Assembly (NCBI GenBank): GCA_002633025.1
Contig: NMRB01000210.1
Location: 465,503-529,502, forward strand
Source of the DNA: Notospermus geniculatus
Taxonomy: Eukaryota > Nemertea > Pilidiophora > Heteronemertea > Lineidae
Direction of reading: 5' to 3'
DNA length: 64,000 nucleotides
The position numbers were made by a program, and so were the translations under genes. The first letter of the stretch is position 1. Each line of letters starts with the position of its first letter. The notes beneath the pieces are model-generated. The model made no database searches, was not told where the DNA came from, and saw only the letters and a program-made list of their open reading frames with translations. Below are positions 34,037-44,184 of the stretch, one piece after another.

Positions 34037-35553
34037 ATGGACAAATTACTTAGTTTAGGGGTGTTTTTAGCAGTTATATCAACATGTAAGTATTGTAGAG
34101 TGTTTATAATCATTGAATCCGAAATTTTAGTATGATTTGATGTATCGTTTGGTGAAATAAAGTGCGTTTTGATCCGAGTATCTGTGTGTGTTTACAAATC
34201 CCTCGACACTCAAAATGGCGGATGACCTAAATTTCTGAACGCGAAAAGTTTCTTCTTCATGTTCTTGGTATTGTCGTCCTCTTCCCAATTATTTTGTGAT
34301 CCTTATGGCATGTATGGGGCGAAGTGTTATAGTTGGTTTTGGGGGTAGGCCCTNNNNNNNNNNNNNNNNNNNNNNNNNNNNNNNNNNNNNNNNNNNGCCG
34401 TCCGTGGTCACGTGGTGGTGCAGGCAGGCGTGGTCGGATTGTCAATGAATCATCAACTGCACTGCATCTTGGAGAAAAAAATAAAAAAAAACCGTATCTT
34501 TACAGTTGCAGTTTTTGGGCATAAATGAGCCCTTGCTGGAGATTCGGTTCCACCACCAGCACAAGAGGAAGGAGCCCCAGCCAGCCATGCCAGCTGGCAG
34601 CTGCCTGTCTCTGTCTTCTGTAACCTGTCTTGCATGCCATTTTTGGCTTTCAAATAGGCCTAGGTATAGGGCCTATCTGATGAGGCCCTATTTAATTTGG
34701 CTTGCAATTAGGGCCTTGTTAATTGGCTTGCGATTAGGGCCTCGTTAATTGGCCTACAAGTGCAATTAGGGCCTCATTAATTGGCTTGCAATCAGGGCCT
34801 CATAAGACAGGCCCTGGGCCCAAGGCAAGTTAATTAAAACTCATGAGAATAAATTGCTTGATTACCGGTAACACATTTTTCCTTTTTTGCAGGTTATTCG
34901 TGGGAATGTTACGTTTGCAAGGATCAGGCTGATAACAAAGACAAATGTGTCAAAAGTACCATCCAATGTCAGCAACACGAGGACACGTGTATGACACAGA
35001 TTAGATACAGAGGTAACTGACTGATCTCATCAGTACCATTTCAAATTAATTATCCGTCATCCTACATATTGTATAAACTGAATATTTTTCCCTTCTCCAG
35101 TTCCGCCCTACTGGACCCCTCGTGTCGACCGCTTCCATTTCATCTCAAAGACCTGTGCCAAGAAGAGCGTCTGTGACGACATAAGATACACGTATAGGAA
35201 GGCTTGTAAGAGGGATTGGTACGACGATTGGACGTGTATTGAATGTTGTCAGGGTGATCTCTGTAACTATTATGTAACGGTAAGTATCTGAGAGGGTAGG
35301 GTCAGGGGACATCTAGCAGTAGCCTCTTTATGTGACATCTTGTCTCAGTCAAAACTGCCTTTTCCCATGAAGGGATTTTCATTCTGTTGAAGGTCTGGTT
35401 TCTTGCATCAGCAGTGATTTGAATTGGAATGTAAACCAGATAGCTAAATAACACTTTTATTTTCCATTTCAGCTTGGGTCTGGTACAGTTCAAGGCAGCT
35501 TAATTGTAACACTTGTGACAGCGGTAATGGTTTTGGTGCGGAATTATGTGTGA
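34037..35553 (+). CDS. Ly6/uPAR-domain GPI-anchored protein, complete
   Basis: Four exons, 34037-34085, 34893-35012, 35101-35279 and 35473-35553, join in phase to 142 residues. Residues 1-16 (MDKLLSLGVFLAVIST) are a signal peptide. The domain starts CYSWECYVCKD and has paired cysteines up to CIECCQGDLCNYY, the Ly6/three-finger signature with final Cys-Asn. The tail GSLIVTLVTAVMVLV is a hydrophobic GPI signal. The product should be a small cell-surface protein; its partner is unknown. The exon plan (signal exon ending in phase 1, then TGT across the splice) matches the gene at 13995-14723, about 19 kb away, with TOP2 between. Intron 1 contains the 43-base gap. Confidence 0.88.
34354..34396. 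other. Assembly gap, 43 N
   Basis: The only multi-base gap in the window; it lies in intron 1 of the Ly6-like gene. Confidence 0.99.
34683..34805. repeat. 26-32-bp tandem repeat, 4 copies
   Basis: TTAATTGGCTTGCGATTAGG plus GCCTCG repeats four times, the third unit being 6 bp longer. It lies in intron 1 of the Ly6-like gene. Confidence 0.8.
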
Positions 35554-37055
35554 GATAGATGGAATCAAAATGACATCAATGTGGCAACTGATCCTGATCC
35601 CCCCAGCAAGATGAGAACGTTCCTCTACCATAAATGCATCCTGTTTCCAGAAATTGATAATTGTGTTTCATTGAATGGCTGTTAGAACTTGCCAGTCACA
35701 TTGGAGTTCAGAAATCTATGTACACCAAATTTATTGGATGAAGTTTTAATGTCTTCTTTAGGAAAGTTTTCCAAAGCTGTAAATATCATGAATTGTGTAC
35801 ATTCATTTATCATAGCTTGCTGTGTATTCTAAATGCATTTTATTTCTGTAAATATTTAGAACATGTCAGAGGGCTTCAGATATTCACTGATTTCAGGTTT
35901 CAAGAAGTGAAGTATTTAAATATTTCTTTTTCCAAGAGTACTCTTTGGAAAACTGTCCATACTCAGTGGTATTCGGAGCGAAGAGTATGATACTCACTGG
36001 CCCCAAATATTATCTGAAGCCCTGGCCCGACCGCCAGGAAACTCCAATAGTACTAAAAAGTGATTACAGAATTTCCCTGTTAGGCTCTGCTAGTGCTATT
36101 GGAGTTTCTTGGCGGTCGGCCTTGATGTGTACTGTATACTGTTGTAAGGTTTGCAAACATATCATGATCATGATGATAGCATGTGTTATGCTTAATGGAC
36201 ACTAGATTTTTAGAAAAATACATTCCAAGACGTTATAACCGCCGATTGTGGCCAGTTATTGTAACGTTTTCTCAGTTAACTACCGTCCTGAAAATCGTCC
36301 CATGATTACTGTGTTTACCATATCTCTTGAGTCTTATTTCAAAGATGTGTGCTGCCCCCTATCAGGTTTTCACAAATGATTCAGAGAATATCTTTTGTTT
36401 GACTACTTGGGGCACTGATAACGTCTTTTTGTCAAAACATTCCACGATCTACTTGTATCTGTATCCATCCAGCACAATCACAAAGGAAAATTGTTTTAAA
36501 TAGTCATGTATTTTCAAATTGGTAAATTAATTGATATAATCAGCTTGTAAAGACTTTTATACCTAAAAATGTAATGTATCAACATTTTTATATGTATGGC
36601 TATAATATACTGTATAAACAATAATCTGACTCTTTTGTTAGTTACTCAATACTCTGTTATACTTATAGTCTTGTGGAGTTCGGCACAGGCGAACTGTAGT
36701 TCAGGATAGTGCTACAGGCCACACTCCCAGATTTTCATCTTGGAATGTTAGGAATATCGGCAGGATATACTAGTAGGCCCTGTGGTTTTCTTCACATCTA
36801 CCATGTTTTTCATCAATAGATGTACTGCCATACCAATGAGAAATTGAGGGAAAAAAGGAATTTGAAGCCTTGGCCTCGAGCGTCAAAATGGGTAGGCCTC
36901 TACCGGCACAGTAGTGAGTAGGCCTACAGAACAAAATGTGAATGGCATTGTATTAATTTTGCCTATATCATAATTTAGTGCATTTGCCCCTTTATTTTGA
37001 CACCGCTGAGTGAGAAAAAAAACATACATAGCATGGTAAAGAAAGGAAAAATATT
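35554..37055. other. Ly6-like 3' region and spacer
   Basis: AT-rich sequence with the foldback at 36027-36119 and TAGGCCTA words near 36893-36924. No other gene was recognised. Confidence 0.45.
36027..36119. repeat. Foldback with 26-bp arms
   Basis: CCGACCGCCAGGAAACTCCA at 36027 is mirrored by TGGAGTTTCTTGGCGGTCGG ending at 36119, with two mismatches along 26 bp. The loop is about 40 nt. It looks like a short MITE. Confidence 0.75.
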
Positions 37056-37137
37056 CGTCGTGAGCAGGATTCGAACCTGCGCGGGGAGACCCCATTTGAT
37101 TTCGAGTCAAACGCCTTAACCACTCGGCCATCACGAC
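37056..37137 (-). tRNA. tRNA-Ser(CGA)
   Basis: 82 nt on the minus strand: acceptor stem GTCGTGA/TCACGAC with discriminator G; A box TGGCCGAGTGGTTAA; anticodon loop CTCGAAA giving CGA; long variable arm (ATGGGGTCTCCCCGC); B box GGTTCGAATCC. A run of five T follows within 10 nt as an RNA polymerase III terminator. Everything fits a functional serine tRNA reading UCG. CCA is not encoded, as in eukaryotes. Confidence 0.97.
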
Positions 37138-37706
37138 GTCGGGATGGAATCGGCGAATAAGCACAATATGTTAGATCGGTGTTGTTGAGGGCACTATCAA
37201 CCTCGTGTCCAGACGTGAAATTGGCGCGTCTGTGGAAGGCACGACATGGAGGTTTTGGGCCCAACCAATTTCCAAAGTGGGGGCACAGAAGGCAGAATGG
37301 GGATTTCACAAAAGGAAAATACAAGAGACTGGTGATATTCTACTCATCTTTGTAAGGAATTAGATGGCTATGATGCAGATTCATGAGTTAAAGTGTCAAA
37401 TTTTGTAATTTATTTTAGGATGATATAAGCATAATTTTGTTTGATTTGGCGTTCCTAACCTGGTTTCATGGGCTTCCGACGGTGGCGCTGACGGTTTGCT
37501 CACGCACACTAGTAATTTGTATCAATGCGCGAAATACGTCGCAGCGAATTGTCATAGTTTTGGTTGTAGTGTTAGGAAAGACGAGCTTTGGCTGACATTA
37601 ATAAAATATGTTTGTATAAACAAATTAAATGACATTGTCTATAACTTTATTTTTCGTGCTAAACAGAAAAGACAGTTCTAAAAGTAGTCCGCCACCATAA
37701 CGCCGA
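37138..37706. other. Spacer between tRNA-Ser and RPL4
   Basis: No gene or repeat recognised. A plus-strand frame at 37496-37681 has no splice support. Confidence 0.4.
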
Positions 37707-40700
37707 CCTTTTCACAGGAATCCACACGGCGCCGGGGTTTCACACGTGGACCGTCCGGTCGAAAATACTAAAAAATGGTACTTATTCCCGCATTTATGAT
37801 TGATATCACTTAAGATGCTGTTAAATAAATACCTAAGTTATGGAATCATGTACTGGTCAGTGTTCATTTGTTGTTATTTTAAGAGATTATTTAGTGGAAA
37901 GAGCTGGTTTGATGGGTCTGTGACGTGGTGTAGGAATGGTCCGCTTGGTGGCGCTAGATTTTAAGCACATGGTCCATTCCATTTTATGAAGGATAGGCCC
38001 ATCAAATAACAGTCCAGGCAATGTCGAATGTAGGACACAAATAAAAAACCCTTGGAGGGCTTCCCACTTAAATAAAAACAGCTGATTTTAGGATAGGCCA
38101 CCTACTGCGGAGAAAAGCCTGTTCACCGTTGCTTGCCCCGCCCCGCCCCCGTTTTGCAAGATCACCAGGATGGCAGAAAAGAGAAATGGCCCACTACTGG
38201 AAATATAGGCCTACTGCTTTTGGTCGCATGTGGTGGGGCCCGTACCAGGGTTCATACCGTCCTTGAAAAGTACTTGAAAAAAAAGTGACCTTGAAAAGCT
38301 AAGGAAAAGTACTTAAAAATGGAATAGCTGTAAAAATTCCTGGAAAAGTCCTTGAAAAATAAAGAGACCCGTTGAAAAAAAAGTTGTTCCTAGTTTTCTG
38401 CTACAGATGTTCTATTTTGATATGAAAATTTGTGTATTTCTCCCTTGCTTTTCAAGAATAAAGTCCTTGAAAAATCTCCAAATCATCCTTGAAAAGTCCT
38501 TGAAAAGTACTTGAAAAAAAATAGGGCCCAGCTGTACTAACCATGACCTACTAATTGTCAATCCTTTCCACTTTCCAGGCGGCGCGCCCATTAATTACGG
38601 TGTACACCGACAAAAATGAACCCAGTGATACCAATGTTACCCTGCCAGCAGTCTTCAAGGCACCAATCAGGCCAGACATCGTGAACTTTGTTCACTTTGA
38701 GATGCTGAAGAATACACGGCAGCCATATGCTGTCAGTGTTCATGCGGGTAAGTTGCAGCTCGGTAGAGGGATTATGTTAAAGGAGTTCGACGCCGAAGTT
38801 GTAAACACTCACTTACTGGTTCTCTATCCACGGACGCCTGCGGTGCTGCCACCTATTGTCGGTGATATGTACTGACGTGAATATCGTGAGTGAGTTGCAT
38901 CGGACCGGGAACCAGTCTAACGATCACGGGTGCTGCCACCTGCACGAAGGAATAAAACTGGTTTGCCGACCATATTTGTAAACAAACCAGCTTGTTTACA
39001 ACTTCGGCGTCTAACTCCTTTAAGGCAGGGAGGGCAGCTGTAGAAGGCGGCAGCAATTGCACGATTATTTGCTGATGATGAAAACTTTTCGAGCCTTTTT
39101 GTCTGCATCTTTTGATGATTAATGATAGGGCTGAAGCAAATTACTTTTGTGATTATTGATTGAATTGAATATTTTGGACGGAGACTCAAGTTCGGCATTT
39201 CTTTCTTAAGGTCACCAGACTTCAGCTGAATCCTGGGGCACAGGTCGTGCCGTGGCTCGTATCCCTCGTGTACGTGGTGGGGGTACCCACCGCTCAGGCC
39301 AGGGTGCCTTCGGTAACATGTGCCGTGGAGGACGTATGTTCGCCCCCACCAAAACATGGCGCCGCTGGCACAGAAAGATCAACGTGAACCAGAGGAGATA
39401 TGCCATGTGCTCGGCCATCGCCGCCACTGGTATTCCCTCCCTGGTGATGTCTAAGGGACACAGGATTGAGGAGACACCAGAGGTGCCACTGGTCGTTAGC
39501 GACAAGGTGGAGGAAGTCAAGAAAACAAAGGAAGCCGTACAGTTCCTCAAGAAATTCAAGGCCTGGGCCGACATTGAGAAGGTGGGTTAAAGCTGTTGGC
39601 AAACTGGCAATCTAATCTTGGAGCTGGGAGCTGAAATGATGATAAATTTGGTCCGTGTTTATGAAAACATGATTTCAACCTTTACCAACTCTGATCTGCC
39701 CCCATCATTCTCGGGGCCGCTCCCTGATTCGGCGATGAAATGAACGACTTGAGCTTCGTTGATCAGGTATGATAATCTCAAAGGCTGTCCGTTTCAGGTG
39801 TACAACTCGAAGAGATTCCGTGCGGGTAAAGGTAAAATGAGGAATCGTCGTCGCATCCAACGTCGTGGACCTTTGGTCATCTATAACCAAGACAATGGTA
39901 TATGTAGAGCATTCAGAAACATACCAGGTTAGCGTCAAATTTACCAAGCAGTATTTCAGCATAAACTACTTCTAAAATGGAATTTCTTCTTTTCTCTTTC
40001 CTCCTGAATTCTGGAACAGATTGATTGTGTTCAGTTTCACCTTCTTCCACTTCGGAATTGTTCAACACCAAAAATGATGAGACTGCTCCGTGTTTATGAA
40101 AACAGCTGATTTCAGCCTAGCTCTGAATTTGGTGCCCCCCCCCCCTTCCAGGAGGGTCTCGTGCAACATCCAAGCAAGCCCAGGGTGTGGCAAAACGTTT
40201 CCTGATTGTCAAGTGACAAATATGCTTAATTCCAGGTATAACTCTGATAAATGTTGCCCGCCTCAACCTTTTAAAAATTGCCCCTGGTGGTCACGTTGGG
40301 CGTTTCTGCATCTGGACCGAATCTGCCTTCCGTCGTCTCGACTCATTATACGGAACATGGCGTAAGCCTTCTAAGGAAAAGAATAATTATAACCTTCCGA
40401 TGCCAAAGATGACTAATACTGATCTGTCGAGGTTGTTGAGGTGCGAGGAGATCCAGCAGGTCCTTAGGGCCCCAAGGTAAGCTCATGTCGAAGTACCCTC
40501 TTTGTGCCGGTGCCGAACTGTACCTCGTAGATTCGGTTAACTTTATCGAAAACTGAATGCAGAGATAAATTATCAACTGGAGATGCAGTTCCATTGAATT
40601 TGCCAAAATATGATGAGAATTTTGGTCCGTGTTTATGAAATCATATGATTTCACAACTTACCATCTCTGATTTTGGCAACTTGTGTATCGCCCCAGAACA

Positions 40701-41897
40701 AATCTGGGATCACCTCCCTTTTAATCTTGTCTAAGTTTGTCCTAACTATGACCATCGCACATTTGTGATGAAATCTTCTATCCATTTCCAGGGTTGAGAA
40801 GAAGAGGAGGATTCTGAAGAAGAACCCGTTGAAGAACAGGCGTGTCATGCTGCGTCTCAACCCGTACGAGGCTGTCACCAAACGTGTTGGACAAATCGCC
40901 ACCAACAAGAAAGCAATCATGGCACAAAAACAGGCGGCGGGCACTAAGAAACCAGCAGGAAAGAAGGTATGAGAATAAGATTGTATTTGCTATAACTTAG
41001 TCTACTGTCCGAGTGGTCCCTTGACCTGTGACAATGAATGTCAGTTTAACTTTATTCGGTGCAGTTGAATCCGCTTGTGAAAGATGTGTATCTGTGTCGT
41101 GTTTCAACTGTTGTTGTGGTAGAAAGGTCCTACTCCAGTAAAATCTATCTGGTTCCAGGAAAAAGAAAAGATTATTCCTAAGAAACCTGCTGGAAAACAG
41201 CCAGCAAAGGTGATGATATCCGTGTGGTGTTAGGTGTTTCTTGAGTGGTTTGAGGTTTTCTTTGGGTCCTTACTTGCTGATGATGACCACATTCTGAGCC
41301 TTATCACCTGAACCCTGATGATCAATGATAGGACTGAAGCAAGTGAACCCGTGTGATACTGAAATTTTGTCATTTCTGCTTGGTTTGATGTCAACTCTTC
41401 TGGTGTGGCTACTCATGAAAATATTGGCAGGTGCGTCATTCAAGAGGTCCTCCTCCATGTAGGTGCTTCATTCAAGAGGTCCTCCTCCATGTAGGTGCTT
41501 CATTCAAGAGGTCCTCCTCCATGTGAGTTTCCCTGCGTTGGCTCTCAATCGGAAATTTACCACTGTTGGCTTCAGTACAACTCAGACCTATGACATAAAC
41601 ACCTGCCTTCTGGGGCTGCATTTCCCATAGAGAGCCAACCGTCCCACATGGAGGGGTGCCTAAATTGTCTCGGCATAGGCTTCAAATTGATATATGTTCA
41701 GCTCCTTTCCCTGTATGTTCAGATTGCTGTCATGGTGCAAGTTGCCGAATTATATTCCAAATGGTGATTTTACAGTTTCAGGTCTGGGGCAGAGGTCACG
41801 GTTTTAATTTTATCACCAGAATCTGTTTGATGTTTGTTTTCATAACCTATGTGTTCTTTTTTCCCTGCAGGGTGGCAAGAAGCCAGCTAAGAAGTGA
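37707..41897 (+). CDS. RPL4: Large-subunit ribosomal protein L4 (uL4)
   Basis: Coding exons: ATG at 37775-37777 (tentative), 38579-38747, 39211-39581, 39798-39927, 40236-40476, 40792-40966, 41159-41209, 41871-41897. Phases agree, giving about 388 residues. The core is highly conserved: [74 protein letters not shown]. The lysine-rich tail is shorter than in vertebrates (about 427 residues). uL4 binds 25S/28S rRNA and its loop lines the exit tunnel. Exon 1 is inferred: CCTTTTC at about 37707 looks like a 5' terminal oligopyrimidine start, and AAAATG|GTACTT would place only the initiator codon before the first intron, as in human RPL4; that donor is weak. The introns host five C/D snoRNAs. Confidence 0.95.
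38249..38527. mobile_element. CCTTGAAAAG-rich repeat element (RPL4 intron 1)
   Basis: It begins CAGGGTTCATACCGTCCTTG and ends AAGTACTTGAAAAAAAATAGG. CCTTGAAAA or ACTTGAAAA words recur about nine times, on one strand. It resembles a dispersed transposon-derived repeat, but no clean TIRs or target duplication were identified. Confidence 0.5.
39067..39140 (+). ncRNA. Box C/D snoRNA, unassigned, copy 1 (RPL4 intron 2)
   Basis: TTTGC before and GCAAA after form a terminal stem. C box TGATGA lies at 39073-39078, C' TGATGATT follows, and D box CTGA is at 39131-39134, 76 nt before the exon 3 acceptor, a usual distance. The guide next to D reads AATGATAGGG. The D' box is degenerate (CGAG). A paralogue with the same D-guide sits in intron 7. 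I could not assign the rRNA target. Confidence 0.82.
39637..39697 (+). ncRNA. SNORD18: Box C/D snoRNA U18 homologue, copy 1 (RPL4 intron 3)
   Basis: C box TGATGA 39637-39642, then TTGGTCCGTGTTT next to ATGA as D', internal ACATGATTT, and D box CTGA at 39691-39694. The guide and internal words match vertebrate U18, which directs 2'-O-methylation of 28S rRNA and also lies in RPL4 introns. The terminal stem is not obvious close in; an external GGGAGC/GCTCCC pairing is possible. Confidence 0.82.
39705..39797. other. No additional gene
   Basis: Remainder of RPL4 intron 3 after the snoRNA; nothing else is seen. Confidence 0.4.
40066..40134 (+). ncRNA. SNORD18: Box C/D snoRNA U18 homologue, copy 2 (RPL4 intron 4)
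   Basis: CACCAAA/TTTGGTG is a 7-bp terminal stem. C box 40075-40080, guide GCTCCGTGTTT before ATGA, and D box 40123-40126. One base of the guide differs from copies 1 and 3 (GC for GG), at its far end. Confidence 0.88.
40600..40679 (+). ncRNA. SNORD18: Box C/D snoRNA U18 homologue, copy 3 (RPL4 intron 5)
   Basis: A perfect 9-bp terminal stem, TTGCCAAAA/TTTTGGCAA, encloses C box TGATGA (40611-40616), the guide TTTGGTCCGTGTTT followed by ATGA as D', CATATGATTT, and D box CTGA (40667-40670). It is the best preserved of the three. Confidence 0.92.
41272..41344 (+). ncRNA. Box C/D snoRNA, unassigned, copy 2 (RPL4 intron 7)
   Basis: ACTTGC/GCAAGT form a 6-bp terminal stem. C box TGATGA (41278-41283), D' CTGA after CACATT, C' TGATGATC, guide CAATGATAGGA, and D box CTGA (41334-41337). 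It is a paralogue of the intron 2 snoRNA. It lies 533 nt before the acceptor, unusually far, because repeats fill the rest of the intron. Confidence 0.87.
41430..41525. repeat. 32-bp tandem repeat, exactly 3 copies (RPL4 intron 7)
   Basis: AGGTGCTTCATTCAAGAGGT plus CCTCCTCCATGT repeats three times in 96 bp; the first unit has GCGTC for GCTTC. Near identity suggests recent expansion. Confidence 0.92.
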
Positions 41898-42737
41898 AGT
41901 CGATGATCGAGATAGGAAGACACACCATGCCAAGAGAAGAAAACACCAACTTGTACATCTTCATTATTTATTCTGAATGATTCTCATGTAATATACTGGC
42001 TTGGTGAATAAATGACTTCAAGTGGAAAATACAGTGGTTTGTCATTTGTTGTCTTCTGTTGTCAGTTTTCTGCTGAAAATGTTTGGTCTTTTTGATGCTC
42101 TGTGTACATGTAGTGCAACAAGTTGATTTCCATTCTTGCAGATGGAACGGGTCGGACTTCGGCCACACTTTCAGTCGGACTTTTCTCAATGCTTCAAGCA
42201 AAGAGAATGTCTAACTCCAGCTATACTTCAGGCTAAAGACTGACCAAGCTATCGGCCCTTATACTTAGAATGTGTGCTGCTTCAGGAAGTGTGTCAGGGA
42301 GGTGATGTTGCGGACAACTTTGTGTGCTGCCAGAAATCCAAGGAAATGCACAGAGCTTTGTGAACCTGACAATTCATTCAAATAATTACCGGTACAATAA
42401 AGAACATTTTCTCCTAAAAGAGTTTTGTTTTATTACCCCAGTATGAGTCGATTATATTTTGCAATTTTGTGGTACAATCTTTTTTGTGGTATAATCTGTA
42501 CGTATACTCCGTAGAATTTCATGAAATATATATAAACTAGCAAAGTACCCGTCAAATGACGGGTCCTGAAACGCGGGGTGGCTCCAGAATGCAAAGTTAT
42601 CGGACGTAAAGCCCCCAGAACGCCAACGCGAACGTCTGCCATTTTGTTGGGTACTCTTTTCGTGGCAGCGAACAATGGGTTTGTCGGCGCGTTGGCGTTT
42701 CGGATGCTTTGCGTCAGCTCCCCATTAGTGAGTTTAA
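41898..42737. other. RPL4 3' end and spacer
   Basis: The RPL4 3' UTR is short; polyadenylation at the signal below is likely. A second AATAAA-like word occurs near 42397. The spacer beyond about 42550 is CpG-rich and contains ACGCCAACGCGAACGTCT at 42620, mirrored by CGCGTTGGCGT near 42688. Confidence 0.45.
42007..42012 (+). terminator. Polyadenylation signal of RPL4
   Basis: AATAAA lies 110 bp after the RPL4 stop codon, followed by a TG-rich stretch (TGGTTTGTCATTTGTTGTC). Confidence 0.75.
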
Positions 42738-42870
42738 GAAACCAAACGTTAACGCTAACGCGCAAACACTAATTACGTCAAAATGACGTCACCCCCAGAA
42801 GAAATACAACGAATTCATTCGATGTGACGTCAAAATGTTGTCATTACCGTTAGCGTTAACGTATGGTTTC
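42738..42870. mobile_element. Foldback with ~23-bp arms around TGACGTCA words
   Basis: GAAACCAAACGTTAACGCTA at 42738 is mirrored by TAGCGTTAACGTATGGTTTC ending at 42870. The interior has TGACGTCA twice in opposite halves. It looks like a MITE in the RPL4-IKZF spacer. Confidence 0.65.
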
Positions 42871-43494
42871 CGCTACCCTCCCTTCGGTCACGTGCAGTGT
42901 TGTCGGCGTTGTCCAGTTGTTAGGCCTACCAGTTACCGGCATGACCGGTGTCACGTTTTTCAGTGCCTGCCAGGGACAGGCGGGACATGCATGCTTAGCT
43001 CCTTGAGGCCTATTCATGCATAATCTTGTGGATCGTGGTTTAACTTGACATATGTCTACTTTGTGCAAAAAGGTAGTGACATGACATGCATGAGGTGGAA
43101 GGCGTGTCAAGCATCCGGTGGGAACTTGCGAAGTAGGCCGACTCGGTCCCCCGTTTCCATACACGACGTAACTTGCCATTGCGCTGACGTCGCGATCATG
43201 ACGCAAAGCCTGGTGGCCAAATGCATTGTTGACGTCAGCGTATTCGTCCTGCACATGATGCACGGACCGCTGCGTTACCGTGACGCTGCAAGGCAACGGC
43301 GGTGACGTGTCTCGACTGTGACGTCAGACTCGGTCGTCTTGTTTTGGGTCGAAAAAAGCGAACAAAAGTGCGATTTATGCGGATGTTACCGCTCCTCACG
43401 CAATTTGAAGGCGGCCAAACACAACTTCACGGTGAACACATGCCTACTGTGAAAAATGAAGGAAAGTCGTCGAGCCGTTTCGGAGGAGTTTGAG
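42871..43494. other. CpG-rich spacer, no gene recognised
   Basis: Several GACGTC and TGACGTCA words occur (near 43186, 43230 and 43319). A 146-codon minus-strand frame (42856-43296) is open but has no recognisable domain or splice partner. Confidence 0.35.
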
Positions 43495-43500
43495 TTTATT
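43495..43500 (-). terminator. Possible polyadenylation signal of the Ikaros-family gene
   Basis: TTTATT on the plus strand is AATAAA on the minus strand, about 690 nt beyond the stop codon at 44185. Confidence 0.45.
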
Positions 43501-43858
43501 ACAGAAATCGCCTTAGACTAATATAATATAGATAAAATAGTGCAACGGAATAATGATCATTTAAAAGTCGATTAACAAATTCTGTCGATCAAACACGAAA
43601 TGAAATACTTAATACATGTACTTCATTTGTGCATCGTTTTCATATTTTCTTTGGTTTTGACCCAAAAATAACTGCCAAAATATACAAACAATAACTAACA
43701 GATTCCTAGTATAACATCCCAGTAGCCAGGCCAGGAGCTATCTGCTGAATTTTACCCCAAATCCAGAGTCCTTTGTATAACCTCAACACGGGATAACAAT
43801 ACCGGTACTTGCCACCAGACCCTTCCACTGCCATGGCACACTTAACTACATCTGACAT

Positions 43859-44010
43859 TGGGCGTATTCAAATCCTCATTCTTGACCACACTTGTGCTGA
43901 CCTAGTTCATGTAATTGTTGACTGCCGTTTTTTAGTTGAGTCAACAACTACCGGTACATGAACTGGGTCAGCACGAGTGTGGTCTAAGAACGAGGATTCG
44001 AATACACCCA
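43859..44010. mobile_element. Foldback MITE with ~62-bp arms
   Basis: TGGGCGTATTCAAATCCTCA is mirrored by TGAGGATT-like CGAGGATTCGAATACACCCA at the right end. The arms also share ACCACACTTGTGCTGACC and AGTTCATGTA. It would lie within the 3' UTR of the Ikaros-family transcript if the signal at 43495 is used. Confidence 0.8.
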
Positions 44011-44184
44011 TAGATTTTAAATTGGTGTTCATTTGGCAAATACTAAACTAATGGTGTATGAGACAGCTCCTCTTTTCATATCAATGCCTTCTGAAATGAC
44101 TAGTTGCCCCCGCCCCCAACCCTGGATCTGCCCTGGCCACTGCCCCGCCCCCAACCCTTGATCTGCCCCGCCAATCCACAGATT

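Noticed and set aside
42856-43296. 146-codon minus-strand frame between RPL4 and the Ikaros-family gene
   Set aside because: Composition follows the CpG-rich spacer, no domain is recognisable, and no splice sites link it to either neighbour.
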